Below, piece after piece: positions 10,470-22,239 of a stretch of DNA of 64,000 bases (within the stretch, counting starts at the first letter, position 1; each line of letters opens with the position of its first letter). Source of the DNA: Brachycybe producta (taxonomy: Eukaryota > Arthropoda > Diplopoda > Playtdesmida > Andrognathidae); assembly GCA_036925085.1 (NCBI GenBank), contig JAUPFP010000011.1, positions 2,259,797-2,323,796 of the forward strand, given 5' to 3'. A program made the translations under genes and the position numbers. A model generated the notes under the pieces. That model saw nothing but the letters and a program-made list of their open reading frames with translations, did not search any database and had not been told where the DNA came from.

Positions 10470-11240
10470 TTTGTTATTGATGTTTTTATGAACCCACTGT
10501 ATATATCACAATATTTGTACATTTTTGCTTGAATATTTCAGTACTACTACACATACAAGCCTACATAATTTTTGTTTCTGCAATGCACGCATGCATTATG
10601 CATACATTATTTTTTTTTGCTGCATGCATGGCTTTCTAATCGTAAAAATCAGTATTAATCAGTATTGTATTCGTCACCTTCACGCGTAGACATGTAACGT
10701 GTTAATTGTGTAAGCCTATCTTGCATAATGTGAATGCTAACAGGCAAAAAAAAAAAAAACGTTCAATATAGGCCTATAGTAGTCAAGTCTAGCCTAATTA
10801 AGAATTTACAGTGGTGTGAAAATAATGACACAATTAGTAGCATATATCGAGCTTATTTTGTAATTTCTTTCAGAACCGTTTATCTTTATTTTTTTATCAA
10901 ATCCAAAGCAGGATAATTTGGCTATCATCCATACATGTATAGCAACAAGAAAAAAAAGAGAACACATTAGAATCCTTGTACATATTAATTAATTGGTTAA
11001 CTACTTAAAACGAAAAGCAGTTTATCTCACATGTCACCCAGTTGCAATTCAAGTTGAGTCTGCAGAATTGCTTTTCTAATAACATGTAGATTCTGAATCC
11101 TTTAGAAACGTCAAGTGGACTGAGTGATTCATGAAAATTAAGAACCATTTGACTAATATTTAAAATAATAAACGATAAATTAAAATGTTCATTAAACTAA
11201 TTTCGTACTTAATGGGTAGGTGACAAACAGCAGCAACACA
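10470..11240. other. No gene seen
   Basis: AT-rich intergenic DNA. The 60-codon frame at 10734-10916 begins with poly-lysine from an A-run and is not supported. Confidence 0.5.
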
Positions 11241-11244
11241 ATGT

Positions 11245-11760
11245 CAAGGCCTATTACACGGCATTACTTCGAATCTTAAAAATTCTTGAATCCTTGTGCT
11301 CTTTCAAGATGTTTGGGAATTCTAGGGCTAGTTAAGCACCCATGAGATATTTTTAGAGCTTTTAAAACATTTAAATATTTTTAGCCTTGTGACCATTTAT
11401 TGAAAAAAAAAGCCAAGTCTATACAGTAGACTTGGTTTTTGGCTCATTTTTTCGAATTTTAAAAATTCTTGAATTCTTGTGCTTTTTCAAGATGTTTGGG
11501 AATTCTAGGGCTAGTTAAGCACCCATGAGATATTTTTAGAGCTTTTAGAGCATTTAAATGTTTTTGCAACTTTTGGCTCTTTTTTTTTTCTTTTGGCTCT
11601 TTTTGAAGAAAGCCAAGTCTATAGCCTTAGTTTTTTGACCCATTTTTTTCGAATTTAAACAAAATTCTTGAATCTTTGTGCTTTTCCAAGCTAATTGGGA
11701 CTTTTAGTGCCAGTTAAGCACACCTGAGACATTTTTGGAGCTTTTAGAGCAGCATGTTCC
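11245..11760. repeat. Tandem repeat, about three units of ~180-200 bp
   Basis: The phrase AATTCTTGAATCCTTGTGCT recurs with variants near 11282, 11464 and 11663, followed each time by GGGAATTCTAGGGCTAGTTAA-type sequence and TTTTAGAGCTTTTA. A related block in inverse orientation is at 47520-47815. Confidence 0.75.
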
Positions 11761-11997
11761 ACGTCAGAGCGTTCCAAAAAGAGAAAGAGAGGTTGGGTAA
11801 GAGAGTTAGGTAGTAGATAGATAGATGTGGATGCTTAAAATAATGTTTTCCTATACCCCTTTATATTCAATTGTCTTGTGATGGTGAAATCTCACATGCA
11901 TCATATGTGAGGAACATGCGTAGGAGGACATATCGACACTTCAATCGGGAAAAGTCTTGCTGTGTAATAAACCTCAATGACAAATGTTTCTATAAAA

Positions 11998-12327
11998 CTA
12001 GTGGGGTAACCCGTCATAAATGACGGGAACAAAATTCACAAGCAATTATGCGCATGCGCGTCGTTTTTTCCTTTTTTTACTTCTTTCATTTCAACTTCAG
12101 TTTTTCCCCTCCCACTTTTTCCCCCTCCACGTTTCTCTCTCCCCCTCTACACTTTCCAACCTTTTCCCCCTCACCTATTTAATATCATGGTCATATAGTT
12201 GACCTTGAGAAAAAAAAGCGGTTCATTTATTCATTTAAATTTATATAAATTCCGACGTGCTTCAAGGTTTTTTGTGACACACACACACACACACACACAC
12301 AGACCTGGCTTAATATATACTGTATAG
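11998..12327 (-). mobile_element. Helitron-like non-autonomous element, copy 2
   Basis: Matches the copy at 1131-1461: CTAG at 11998-12001, hairpin CCCGTCATAAATGACGGG at 12010-12027, CGCATGCGCGTCGTTTTTTC, a pyrimidine tract, TTCCGACGTGCTTCAA and a terminal CA repeat followed by AGACCT. As at copy 1, the base next to CTAG on the minus strand is T. Confidence 0.5.
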
Positions 12328-12329
12328 TG

Positions 12330-13380
12330 TATATATAATAGGAAGAGATGCACCACAAATTATGGTCTGTATTTTTCTTTTGTGTCTCTAATGTTCAACA
12401 TGCTTTTTTTTTTAGATGTTTCTTTTGGTTTCTTAGGTCATTAATTAAAAAGTCTCACCTTTGTCTAGACATTCTGGCATCTCTGATGCGCTTATGCTTG
12501 CTTATACCATTATTCTAAAACATTATCCTACCTGTGACTACACACTACAACTTCCAAAAGTAGAGATAGTTAGGAAATATAATGTTAATGAAAAAAAAAA
12601 CACCCTTTCCTTATGTGTAAGGTCATATTTTATCAATTTTTCTCTCTCATAAATCCTACAAGAGCTGAGTTATAACTTATAAGAGGGATCAAAAATTTCA
12701 CTGAAAAGCTAATAACGTTTTTTTTTTTCGTAATGTTTGTTCACTTTAGGTAAATAATTATATGTCTGAAAATTAAACTTTCAGCCTTAAGATGAACCAT
12801 TAATTGAGTTTCTAGCTTAATTGGGTAAACAACCAAAACTTTTGACGGAAACAAAAATATCTGATAATTATTCATGTCTACATGGATAAGAGTACATTAT
12901 TTCAATAAAACCTTTGAAAATTTCAAGAATTTCAAGAAAACCAATGAAATGAGGGAACAATTTTTTCTTCTTCAGATTTTGGAAGAATTGACATGCAAAT
13001 GAGCCAGTAGTTATGGTCATGTATGTATCAATACAACTGTTATCTAATCAGTTTAGTTAACAAGCAATTAACCAAGAGAAAAATAAGGAAAAACCATAAA
13101 ATAGTGAAAATGTGTTATTCAAACAATTTTTGCATTTGAGTGAAATAGTTATCTCCAAAACCATACCGGACATATGGAATGTATAACAGTTGATTTTCGA
13201 ACTCTGATTACACTCGATGTCAGGAGAAAAATCATGAAAAAAAATCACAATTCTAGTTTCTAATAAAAAATTTAGAAACTAAAAACGTAGCTCGATTGCT
13301 TACAAGTATTTACGTTGGTATCTTTCAAAATAATCTTATTGTATAGATATTTTTTTTTTTAAAAAAAAATATTATCTGCT
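12330..13380. other. No gene seen
   Basis: AT-rich sequence with poly-A/T runs. Small frames at 12461-12652 and 13057-13248 lack protein-like composition and splice support. Confidence 0.5.
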
Positions 13381-13500
13381 AAGCGTCGTCTGCTTAAAGA
13401 GACCCCTTACCCTTAGGCATTTCTTGCTGAATTATTGTCAAGACTTGCACAACGATTGCCAAAATGATCTTTAAAATAAAAAATTATTAAAATCATAAAA
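13381..13500. repeat. Dispersed repeat family E fragment
   Basis: CTTAAAGAGACC, then ATTGTCAAGACTTGCACAAC and CCAAAATGATCTTTAAAAT resemble the blocks at 18930-19175 and 63905-64000. The family has inverted copies; its class is unknown. Confidence 0.5.
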
Positions 13501-14058
13501 AAAGACTTAAAAACAAAGTGTCGTTTCACGAGTCAACAAACAACATTTTAAATTTCAAAAACCGAAAGTTTTACCCCCTCTACTCAGTAGCCAATGTTGT
13601 CACCTCACATTTTCATAACTCCTTAATCAAATACATGTATTTCCTATTCCTACTGAACTCAACACAATCTTCCAGTCAGCTCTTGAACCAGGTGGCAGAT
13701 GGGATAATTCAAATATCAAAGCCATAATACTTTCATATGAATAGGGAATACGTGGCTTGTGATTAGAGCAGTGTTTCCCAGATGGGGTTCCACGGACGGA
13801 ACGCTGTGGCTCCTTCTGGTTAAGTGTTCCGACAGAAAATTAAAACTAAAATTATTAAATTACACACTGTAAAAATGTATAATTATAATAGTTTCTTAAA
13901 CTAATTAAAATTTTAATTTAACTAGTCAGAGAATGGCCATCCTCAGACATTCCAACACAACTCAAAAATTAAATGAGACATAAAGTGTTTTGTAATTTTT
14001 ACGCGAATTTTTAATTTTATTAATTTAATTAAAAGGGAATCTGATAGTCTAAATTATT

Positions 14059-14705
14059 AGATGCTTTGCGCACTGCAAAACGAAATGTTAGAAAATACGA
14101 AATACATTAAAATAGGATATATTTAAAATTATTTCGTATTTTCAGTCTAATTTTACATGTATCGTTACGATATTTTTTCTTTTTTTCGTGACGAAAGATT
14201 TCTTATATTTCATTACCACGAAAATGTCGCGCATGCGTGTTTGTTGACATTTTGAGTAAAAAAAAAGCAGCCATTTTTTTCCCACTTCAGATGAAGAATC
14301 GAATATTTTGAAGAAATTAGTACATGTAATCTCCAGGAAAGTATTAAATTTCCTCAACAAAAAGCAGCAGATGTTAGGTTAAGGGTAGGTATGACTTATT
14401 TAATTATTTATTGTGACTTTTTATTTATTTGCGGTTATTGCCATTTCCATCCCTTGTTGCCGCCATCGTGATTTCTGGTTTTAGTAATGCACATAGGTAC
14501 TTTTTGTTTCAGGTCTTAATTGTAGCCAAAAATGTGATTTTTCGTGTTTTATTTTATTTTTTTTTTTTTCGTTTTGGCAGAACGCAAACCATTAACGAAA
14601 TTTAATTACGAAATAAATAAATAAAAAACAAAATTAATTTAAAATATATCTTTTTCATTTTATTTCGTGTATTTTTTGGACAAAAAATCGCAAAGCATCT
14701 ATTGT
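14059..14705. repeat. Possible foldback element with AGATGCTTTGCG ends
   Basis: AGATGCTTTGCGCACTGC near 14059 is mirrored by ATCGCAAAGCATCT near 14690, and ATTTCGTATTTTC-like phrases recur inside in both orientations. No target duplication is clear and the interior is AT-rich without coding signal. Confidence 0.35.
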
Positions 14706-14934
14706 TTTTATTTTTGATTACGTGTCTATTATTTTTGTATCCATATCTACTTTTTCTGACATTGTTTTCTCAGTCAGTATACTGCGTTATGTAAAAGTAC
14801 TATTGGGGTTCCGTTATATTTTAAAGATTATAAAAGTTTTCCATAGTCAAATAAAATTTCGAAATATTGCATTAGTGAATTAAAAGTAATGTGAAGTGAC
14901 AACATCGACATCTGAGTAGATTGGTAGAGTTTTT

Positions 14935-15200
14935 TTTTTGTTTGTTTTTAGAGATGGCACATTCGAATCATCGAATCCGACAAATCTTGAAAAAATATTC
15001 CAGATTCGAAAACTTGAACCTTTGCGCTTTTTTCTACTAACAAAACAGCAATTGTTGCATTTTTGGTGGTACCCGGATCACCAATATCACCTTTTGGCGA
15101 CCCTGAGTGCCACACTTTTTTTTTATTATTAAAATTTAATATTTAATATTATTTCATTTTTCATCTTTGAGAGATTCGAGATTCGACATAAAAAAGCTTA
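14935..15200. repeat. ATTCGAAT-type dispersed element, copy 1
   Basis: Begins near GAGATGGCACATTCGAATCA and contains ATATCACCTTTTGGCGACCC and TGAGTGCCACAC; it ends near GAGATTCGAGATTCGAC. The same phrases occur in reverse orientation at 61236-61622. It looks like a decayed non-autonomous DNA element. Confidence 0.45.
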
Positions 15201-15209
15201 TTTTGAAAA

Positions 15210-16190
15210 ATATAAACATAAAATTACCGTACCCATGCCGAGCTTTAAATTTCTGAAACACATTCAAACACACTCTTCATTTTACACTTGAAAGACAGAA
15301 TTATAATCAAGAGTTCGAGATGCTTTTACATTTTAAAAACACTTAAAATAGAATTTTATTGCTAAATAAATGCAACAGAAGATATTTGCCTAAACTCATT
15401 TGAATGTGATTCCATAGCTTGCTATGTATACATGTATAATACAACATTACAGAATCATTGCAACCCAGGGGCCACATAAAGCACCAAACTGCAGAGTATG
15501 AGGAACTTTGCACCTTTGCACACAATGCCTTAACAATAAAACATAGCAACTTTTATATATATATATATCTTCATTAAGGAGATCTTCCATCCCTTCAACA
15601 TATCGCTCATTCAGAATATTACCAAACGTCGAGCACAATTAATTATTAAGGTGAAACAATCATCTGCAGTCATTAAGCTAGCAGCATATAGTTAGGCGAC
15701 GCATGAAAAATACCAATGGGAACACTTAGGCTAAAAGGTTTTACCGACAAAAAAAAAAGCCAATTTTCACTTGCACCGTTTGCTGTTGTTGTTTTTATTT
15801 GTATTTCTTCTCTGAATCTTTCTAAATTAATCAATGGTGTGGTAAAGTCGACACAAAAGAAACATTTCACTAACCGTAATAATTGACACGTCCCTCTTTC
15901 CTTATTAGAGAGCTCTTTTTTATGTTTATACCTTCCATCGTTTATAGTACGAGGGAGGAGCCTATTCAAGAGGTATATAACTAAGAGACAATTGTATTCG
16001 GAAACATGGACATCCATTACATTTAGGCACATTATTACGAAATAAGATGATCGCCACAGAGTGAAACATTTTTTTGTGTGAAATAGCAGAAATAAGAAAA
16101 CAAAGATGGCGATAATTGATCATCATCATCATCATCATCATCATTTCCTTGGGTTAATTATGGTGAAGGGAATGGAGTTTTATTGCGCTC
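15210..16190. other. No gene seen
   Basis: AT-rich sequence with a TA microsatellite near 15555 and a CAT trinucleotide run at about 16120-16143. The minus frame of 119 codons at 15673-16032 has no recognised similarity or splice context. Confidence 0.45.
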
Positions 16191-16194
16191 CACC

Positions 16195-16450
16195 CATTCT
16201 CATGTACATAAAGATCGGGATGTAGACATTTGCCCTATAGACACTTGCCCTAATGCCATTTGCCCTAAATTCACTTGCTCTAAACCATTTGCCCTAACGG
16301 GACATTTGCCCTAAAGATTATTTGCCCTCAAACCACTTTTTTCTCTTTTTATAACATGCTCCAGGCAGGCAAAAAATGACAAATGACTTATATTTAGACT
16401 ACTGATCAAGGCAAGTGATTTTAGGACAAATGTCCCTTTACGGCAAATGG
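16195..16450. repeat. Array of TTGCCCTAAA phrases, copy 1
   Basis: About seven irregularly spaced copies of CATTTGCCCTAAA or close variants between 16230 and 16330, then the complementary form (GGACAAATGTCCC, GGCAAATGG) at 16425-16450. Similar blocks occur at 25855-25945 and 48740-48895. Confidence 0.7.
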
Positions 16451-16574
16451 TTTTCGCATTCGCACGGCAAACAGCTCTCGAGATTTTGTTTGTTAAGCAT
16501 CGTCTACACGATGACACTTTTGTGTCTAGATCAAGAGTATACACTTAAGTGTCTGTGTGTGTACGTAGGCTCGC

Positions 16575-16765
16575 CACTTTTCCTCCTTTGTGGCCGACAG
16601 TCCTCCATTCGGAATAAATGTCCTGCGGGGAGGACCGTCCTCCACGAAGGCAAACATGTCCTCCACACAATAAATTTTATAAAAACTTAAATACGTTTGT
16701 TGGAGGACGGTCCTGGTTGGAAGACATTTCTTCCGAATGGATCACTGTCCTCCAAAGGAGGTAAG
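16575..16765. repeat. Inverted repeat with GTCCTCC motifs
   Basis: TCCTCCTTTG near 16578 with GTCCTCCATTCGGAATAAATG, mirrored by CATTTCTTCCGAATGGA and GTCCTCCAAAGGAGG near 16730-16760; GGACCGTCCTCC is mirrored by GGAGGACGGTCC. A related phrase (ATAAAAACTTAAAAACGGTC) is at 58030. Probably a MITE-like foldback. Confidence 0.5.
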
Positions 16766-17113
16766 CCAATGTGTACGGCACCTAGACTAGCATCCATAGA
16801 CTAAGTTGCAGTGTCCGTAGTCAAGATGCAACTCTGGTGTGGAAAGGTCCAATTTAGTGTCATAGACTGCTCTAGCCAGTTTCCATCGTCTGAAATTTTT
16901 TTTTGGAGTGTTGACACACAACCATCACCACCATATAAAATCATAACCAGCAGCAGCGACACAAAAGAACGAATGAATATTTAGAACGATGACAAGCAAA
17001 AAAAATGAACATTCCTTTAATAAATTATTATATCTATTAAAGAAAATTCCTTTTGCACAAATTAAAAACAAAAACACAAAGAAACTAGTTTAAATTAGAA
17101 TTTATAAAGTGAA

Positions 17114-17158
17114 AGGGCGGAGCCAACTTCTGTTTGTCCCGATTTCTAATAACCTGTA
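17114..17158. mobile_element. Fragment of Mutator-like MITE family A
   Basis: GGGCGGAGCCAACTTCTGTT followed by TGTCCCGATTTCTAATAACCTGT matches the right terminus of the copies at 16-220 and 741-943. Only this end is present. Confidence 0.6.
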
Positions 17159-17270
17159 ATAAATATCTATTCAGCCACGTTACCCTTAACAGAGACGTTA
17201 TAAACACGAGAGGCACAATGCACACAGATTCACAATCCAGAAAAAAAGAAAGATAATTGAGGCATTGTTA

Positions 17271-17657
17271 GCAAGCATGTCAGGCAGTTGTGCCCAGCAT
17301 TAGAATTTATTTTGCTCCGCCCTTTTAAGAAAGTCGTCAATTTCAAATAGGTTTGTTACTTGGTCGGATGTCACATGCTCCATCCTTTTCAATTTCTAAT
17401 TGGTTTTTGTTACTTGGTCTGAAGTTTTGACAATGCATATATTTGCAGCATTAAAAAAATATTGAAATTGTTGTTGGGTTTATATTTTCTGGTTTTGACA
17501 ATGCATTTTCTATGCTGCATTTGGACTCTTGTCCCTCTGCCATAGGCCTTTATAACTGCTTGCAGAGTAATTTTTCAAATTCAAATTCAAATTCAAGTCA
17601 TAAAAGGGCGGAGAAAAAGAAATTCTATAGCTGGGCACAATTGCCTGTGCAAGCATG
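17271..17657. mobile_element. Mutator-like MITE, family A' copy with 9-bp target duplication, interrupted by a LINE tail
   Basis: Terminal inverted ends CAGGCAGTTGTGCCCAGC and GCTGGGCACAATTGCCTGT. GCAAGCATG at 17271-17279 is repeated exactly at 17649-17657, a 9-bp target duplication. The inner arms (GCTCCGCCCTTTTAAGAAAG, CATAAAAGGGCGGAG) are family-typical. The right half is displaced by a LINE-like 3' tail (about 17430-17605). Confidence 0.8.
17430..17605 (+). mobile_element. Non-LTR retrotransposon 3' tail nested in a MITE
   Basis: TTGTCCCTCTGCCATAGGCC, then CTGCTTGCAGAGTA and a (TTCAAA)n tail match the 3' ends at 32270-32335 and 51300-51366. A 15-bp direct repeat GTTTTGACAATGCAT occurs at about 17424 and 17492, which may reflect a duplication at the insertion. 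Confidence 0.6.
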
Positions 17658-17659
17658 AG

Positions 17660-18925
17660 GCATAAAATAAAAACCAATATGGCTCCTAATTTCAGCCAAA
17701 CAGTCTAAAATAAATAATACAAATAGTCTTGATAACTATTTATGGTCCTCAAAAATAATTAAAATAATTAAAAATTACTCACTCAGTTACCATCTAATCT
17801 TCGGAATTATAGTGCAGATAATATCGTTATAATTGTTATCAGCATTATTAATTATCCTTCACACAAAACATACAACCCACAATGCAATAGCAAATGTTTG
17901 GACTTTTTTTTTTTCTTACGTGCTATCTATTATTATAAGGTACCAATTTGCCATTGTTTGCAGATTAACTTAGTTGAAGGCTGAAGGACATTTTATCACA
18001 AGTAAACAAGGACAAAATTGAAGGAGGTGCACTAATTGAGGGAGGTGCACTAATTAGGACAATGTTTAATTATTATTTAATATAACGTATTAAAAAAAAA
18101 GTGACAAATAATTTTCGTTTCGGGGGGAAAAGAAAAATCGTATTTTGATCGAAAAGAAAACATTTGCATGATGTTGCAAAAATATCTAAAAAAAAATCCC
18201 TCATGGAATTAAAAAAAAACCTGAAAAATTATAATAAGGGAAGAATAATTATTACATAATAAATTAACTAACACCTTTTATTATGAAACCATGTATATTA
18301 AAAAAAATGTTTATCGTAGCTAATTAGTACTGAATACTAATTAGATAGCCACATACTATACATCTAATTAGTCAACACAATTTATTAACTCCCTTTGTTA
18401 GAAAAATGTTAGAAAAATATCCAATTACTACGTTTAGATGAGTGAAATTAGTAGCTAATCTTTTAGCTAGATAATAAATAAGTTTCATATCTTCATAACA
18501 TGTAAACAGTTGAAACAAGTAGTCAAATGAAAAAAAAAACGCTACAAAGAGGTTTTTTGAGAAAAAAAAAGCGATAAAAATCATTGCTCCCCTCATCATA
18601 CTTTGTCATGTGTTTTGAAAGTCACCCTAATTTAGTAGGTAATGTTGTGCATATAAACACTTCAACAATTACTAGTTTAATTTTATGTTTTTAAAAGTTT
18701 AGTGGTTAATTTCTCTCATGTAAACGTAAAGCATATGAAAGAATTTTCTAACCTCATTCATTAGCTGCATATGCCCTTAACGAGAACAAAAAAAACATAT
18801 TCATAAAAACTAGGATTAAGTCAAGTTTGGATTATGTATTATGGCACTGCAGGTATAACTATCAGTGCTGTGTTTTCATTTTTTGTTAGAATCGGTGCAT
18901 AATGATTAATAAGCATTCAAAAATA
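17660..18925. other. No gene seen
   Basis: AT-rich intergenic DNA with many A-runs. A short duplication GGAGGTGCACTAATT occurs at about 18023 and 18041. Nothing protein-like was found. Confidence 0.5.
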
Positions 18926-18929
18926 TCAG

Positions 18930-19175
18930 TGCCTACCTCGCAATCATAGAAGAAAAAAATATTGTCAAGAATTATTCAACGATTACCAAAACGATTTTTA
19001 AAATTTAAAATAAGTCATTAATATAATTTAAAAAATTAAAAATCAGTTGACTTCCTATAAATAAACTTTATGGTTTTAATGACTTATTTTAAATTTTAAG
19101 AAATTGCTTTGGTAATCTTTGAGTAAGTCTTGAGAATATTTTGAATAGATATTTCTGGAGGTAACGGTCTCTTTA
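18930..19175. repeat. Dispersed repeat family E, foldback copy
   Basis: ATTGTCAAGAATTATTCAAC near 18962 and its inverse near 19100-19140 form a foldback, ending AGATATTTCTGGAGGTAACG and GTCTCTTTAAG. The right-hand end is the reverse complement of the block at 63905-63945. Confidence 0.55.
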
Positions 19176-19558
19176 AGAAACATCCAAACCTAACAAATGT
19201 ATTAATGTATGTCTCAATGACAGACTGACCTATATGAGACAATATAGATAGCATTTTAACCTATGGGCCTCTTAGTTTGAGGGCCGCTTTTTCCATTAAA
19301 AGTCCGATTTCAGGATGAAACTTCATAAATGTTTAAGAATAGTACAAGAAAAAGATCAGAAAGATGACCCTTTTTTAATAAAATTTGTGAGATAATGGCT
19401 GATTTCTTTGGAATCTATGAGTTTGACAAGAGATAAACTGTGTATATATATTTATTTTGCAGTCACTCTCATGTAATCAGCTGTCACGTGACAAATGAAC
19501 ATGGCTTGCTTTACCTTACCTTTATAAAGAAAATGTTGAGAATTCAGTGATGTATAAC

Positions 19559-20029
19559 CTTAGACTATTACTTTACTGGACTGGCAACTCCCTATCTTCT
19601 CCATGTTAATGCGTTGAATGCATGTTCTCAGGCAAAAGTGATGCCAGCTCCGTCTGGTGCATTATTTTTACAGAAAATCGGAGTGAAAGTCTGTTTTTTT
19701 TTGTGTGGTTCAACGTTGATTGATGAGACGTCAGAGTACATAACCAACCAATTAGAAGTTGCTTTCGTCATAAAAAGGGCGGAGCCAACTTCTGTTCGTC
19801 CCTTTCGATTTCTAATTGCCAATGTAGTTCTTCATCGGCCATACTTTTTATACTAACATATAAAAATACACCCTATATAGCTACAAAATGAACTCGTCCA
19901 AAACTTGACTTTTCCTATCAAGTTCATATACCATAGTCCCGCTAGAGGCGCCACTTGGAAAACAACGATGCAAAACTGTCAAACACAAAATTTCAGGAGT
20001 TGCCAAGTCCAGTAAAGTAATAGTCTAAG
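19559..20029. mobile_element. Foldback element with ~30-bp ends, containing a nested family A MITE
   Basis: CTTAGACTATTACTTTACTG at 19559 is perfectly mirrored by CAGTAAAGTAATAGTCTAAG ending at 20029, and the match continues into GGCAACTCC. TATAAC lies just outside both ends. A partial family A MITE (19694-19822) sits inside. Superfamily not determined. Confidence 0.65.
19694..19822. mobile_element. Mutator-like MITE, family A copy 3 (left end missing)
   Basis: Starts within GTGTGGTTCAACGTTGA, retains ACATAACCAACCAATTAGAA and GGGCGGAGCCAACTTCTGTT, and ends GATTTCTAATTGCCA. It lies inside another foldback element. Confidence 0.6.
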
Positions 20030-20034
20030 ATATA

Positions 20035-20365
20035 ACTTTTGCACCAAAATGTCACACTTCATCTCCAGAACAACATACAACTTCAAAAAGTAATGAAAAT
20101 CATTTTAGAAAACTAGATAGTTGTGACACCAACCACGCATGTACAGTAGAGTGGTCTTCAAAATTAAAAATTGTAAATTTTGCAGTGGTACCCACAACTA
20201 TTTTTTTATTTGGTAATATAAACATGCCACAACAATATCAATTTGTTTCACTAATATTTATTGGTAGCTCAGGCATATTAAACATACACATATACAGCAA
20301 ATATGACTAAAATATGAAAATAAATTTTTAAGAATCTAATGAACAAGATATTTATAAAGTAAAAC
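20035..20365. other. No gene seen
   Basis: AT-rich sequence between the foldback element and the transposase-like pseudogene; possibly the decayed 3' flank of the latter. Confidence 0.4.
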
Positions 20366-20370
20366 AATAA

Positions 20371-21690
20371 TTAAGAAGGTGCAATTGTGTCACCTACTAG
20401 CAAAGACTTTTTTGGTTGAGGAAATTTCAAGCGGTGCTCCGAGACTACTTGAAGTAAAAACTGTTTCTGTTTCTCACTTTTCGTAATGCTCTCGTTGAAG
20501 TCATGCACGAGTTTCACACCTCTTTTTGCCAAGTCATTGATTACATGCAGGCTTTCCGTATACTTTTTTGCATGTTGGAATTCTTCTTGCTCCTCCCAGT
20601 TAGTAGGACCAAATTATGTGAACAATTTGTTAGAAAGCCCCAGAGTCGTAAAAAAGTTTACCGTATTTATCGTCACAAAATGTTCAAGTTCCATGGAGTT
20701 AGAACAGTTTGTTTCTAACGTTACTCTTTTTGTGGGTTTTCATGATCAGAAGATGCATTTTTCATTGCCTCAACCAGTTTTCTTTTATCCATGCTGTCTA
20801 CTTGTTTGTCAAAAAAAGCTAAGGCAACCAATTCTTTGCTAAGGTACCACAAGTGTCTAGTGAAAGCCCTGAATGCATTTGTGGAAATACCATCATTGAT
20901 GGTGCTGTAATTTACGAGAGACTTGAGGAAACAAAGATCATTTGCTGGAGCTGCTGTTGCAAGAGGACATGAAATCCAAGCCTCCGTATATAGAAGTGTC
21001 AAAAAGGCTTATATCTCTGACTGACTTTTCCTCCTCAGGAGTCAGTGTGTATTGTTTTTTAAACATCCATACTTTTATTGAGTACAAAACTTTTGACATC
21101 TATCATGAATGATGCATTGCTCCTGGTCTCATTATTCGAATGCCCCGTGGTGGAGTGTCACCAAGAACAAGAATTGAGCTCTAATAATTCACGGTAGTCA
21201 TCCCGAGGCAATTCACTTGATGTGCTTTGTAGGGCTTTATTTGCAAATTGCAGAGCATCTTTCTTTAAGTTAGAATTGTTTGCTAAGATAGTTATTATTT
21301 GTCAATCATCTTGTGCTGTCTCAAATTTTTGTTTGTCTATTATGTGCCATTTTGTTTGGAAACATTTGAACAGTATTTAAAAACTTTGCCTATGACAATT
21401 TCATAGATATGATGTTGACATGCCAAATGTAGAATGTTTATTTCCAGTTTTGCCTCTATTAAAAAACAAGCACCAGCATTACAGCCCCTATTGGATGAAG
21501 TAGTGTCAAAGCTTAATGCTTTAACTTGATCTTCAAGGTGCCAATCTTTTAAAGTTGTCAAAACTGCATTACTGATAGCCTTTCCTGTTCCATTGGGTAA
21601 CTTTGGTACACCCAGCAGCTTTTCCACTTGATATCCTGACACTAATACGGGAAGCCGTTCCACTGATTCTTTTCGATCAATAGTATACAT
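20371..21690 (-). pseudogene. Degenerate transposase-like gene of an invertebrate repeat family
   Basis: Three separated coding blocks in the same order on the minus strand. The first (21690-21340) contains RLPVLVSGYQVEKLLGVPKL, an acidic FDTTSSN motif and CQHHIYE. The second (21002-20721) contains AWISCPLATAAPANDLCFLK and a HLWYLSKELVALAFFD segment. The third (about 20630-20371) contains LAKRGVKLVHDFNES and QKQFLLQVVSEHR before a natural stop at 20371-20373. Between them are stops and frame changes, so no intact protein is encoded. From memory this resembles a family of multi-copy uncharacterised proteins in invertebrate genomes; I infer a DNA-transposon origin with an RNase-H-like core but cannot name the superfamily. 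Confidence 0.65.
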
Positions 21691-21694
21691 GATA

Positions 21695-21925
21695 AATGAT
21701 TATTTGTCTTGTTCTACCTCTAAATGGTATTCAAATCAGTTCAAACTATGTACACATCAGTTTTTTCTGCATATTGAATAAAATTATGAGGTACCACAGT
21801 GTTAAATTACAAAAAAAAAATTTTCATACATTTGAGGACCACCCTAATGTACAGTGTACACCCAACGTACATGTGTGAGTAACTTTGCATTCCTACCCTC
21901 TCTCCCCCCCCCCCCCCGATGGATG
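21695..21925. other. No gene seen; poly-C tract
   Basis: AT-rich flank of the pseudogene, with a poly-C run near 21904-21918. Confidence 0.4.
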
Positions 21926-21929
21926 GCAT

Positions 21930-22230
21930 CCCCTGGTGCCCAGGTGGCCGTTAAAGTAGAAAAAAGAATTTCTCATGGCCTGTAACACAGGTAATAGCAA
22001 TTACATGGCGAAAACTCTCAGATCGAGAAAGTTTTCTCATGGCCCGCTACAGGTAATAATTTAGAAGAAATTCTGCAAAAATCCTATTTCCATATTAAGG
22101 TAATATGGACATTCTGGAGTCAACCGATTCGTCCATTTCACCTGTGGTTGATCCCTGGGTGACAGTTGCTTTTCCCTGGAGAAAAAAATACAACTGGCAC
22201 GCAAGGTGAGCTCAGGCAGTCTGTCGTGAC
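21930..22230. repeat. Unclassified dispersed repeat, copy 1
   Basis: Contains GGTGCCCAGGTGGCC, paired TCTCATGGCC phrases and a right portion TGGCACGCAAGGTGAGCTCA. Related blocks with CAGATGGCC or CAGGTGGCCCC and GCACGCGAGGTACCCTCAGG occur at 23180-23290 and 23400-23540. Confidence 0.45.
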
Positions 22231-22239
22231 ACTTTTTGT

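Noticed and set aside
15673-16032. 119-codon minus frame as a gene
   Set aside because: No recognisable motif, no splice context and AT-driven composition; kept as unsupported.
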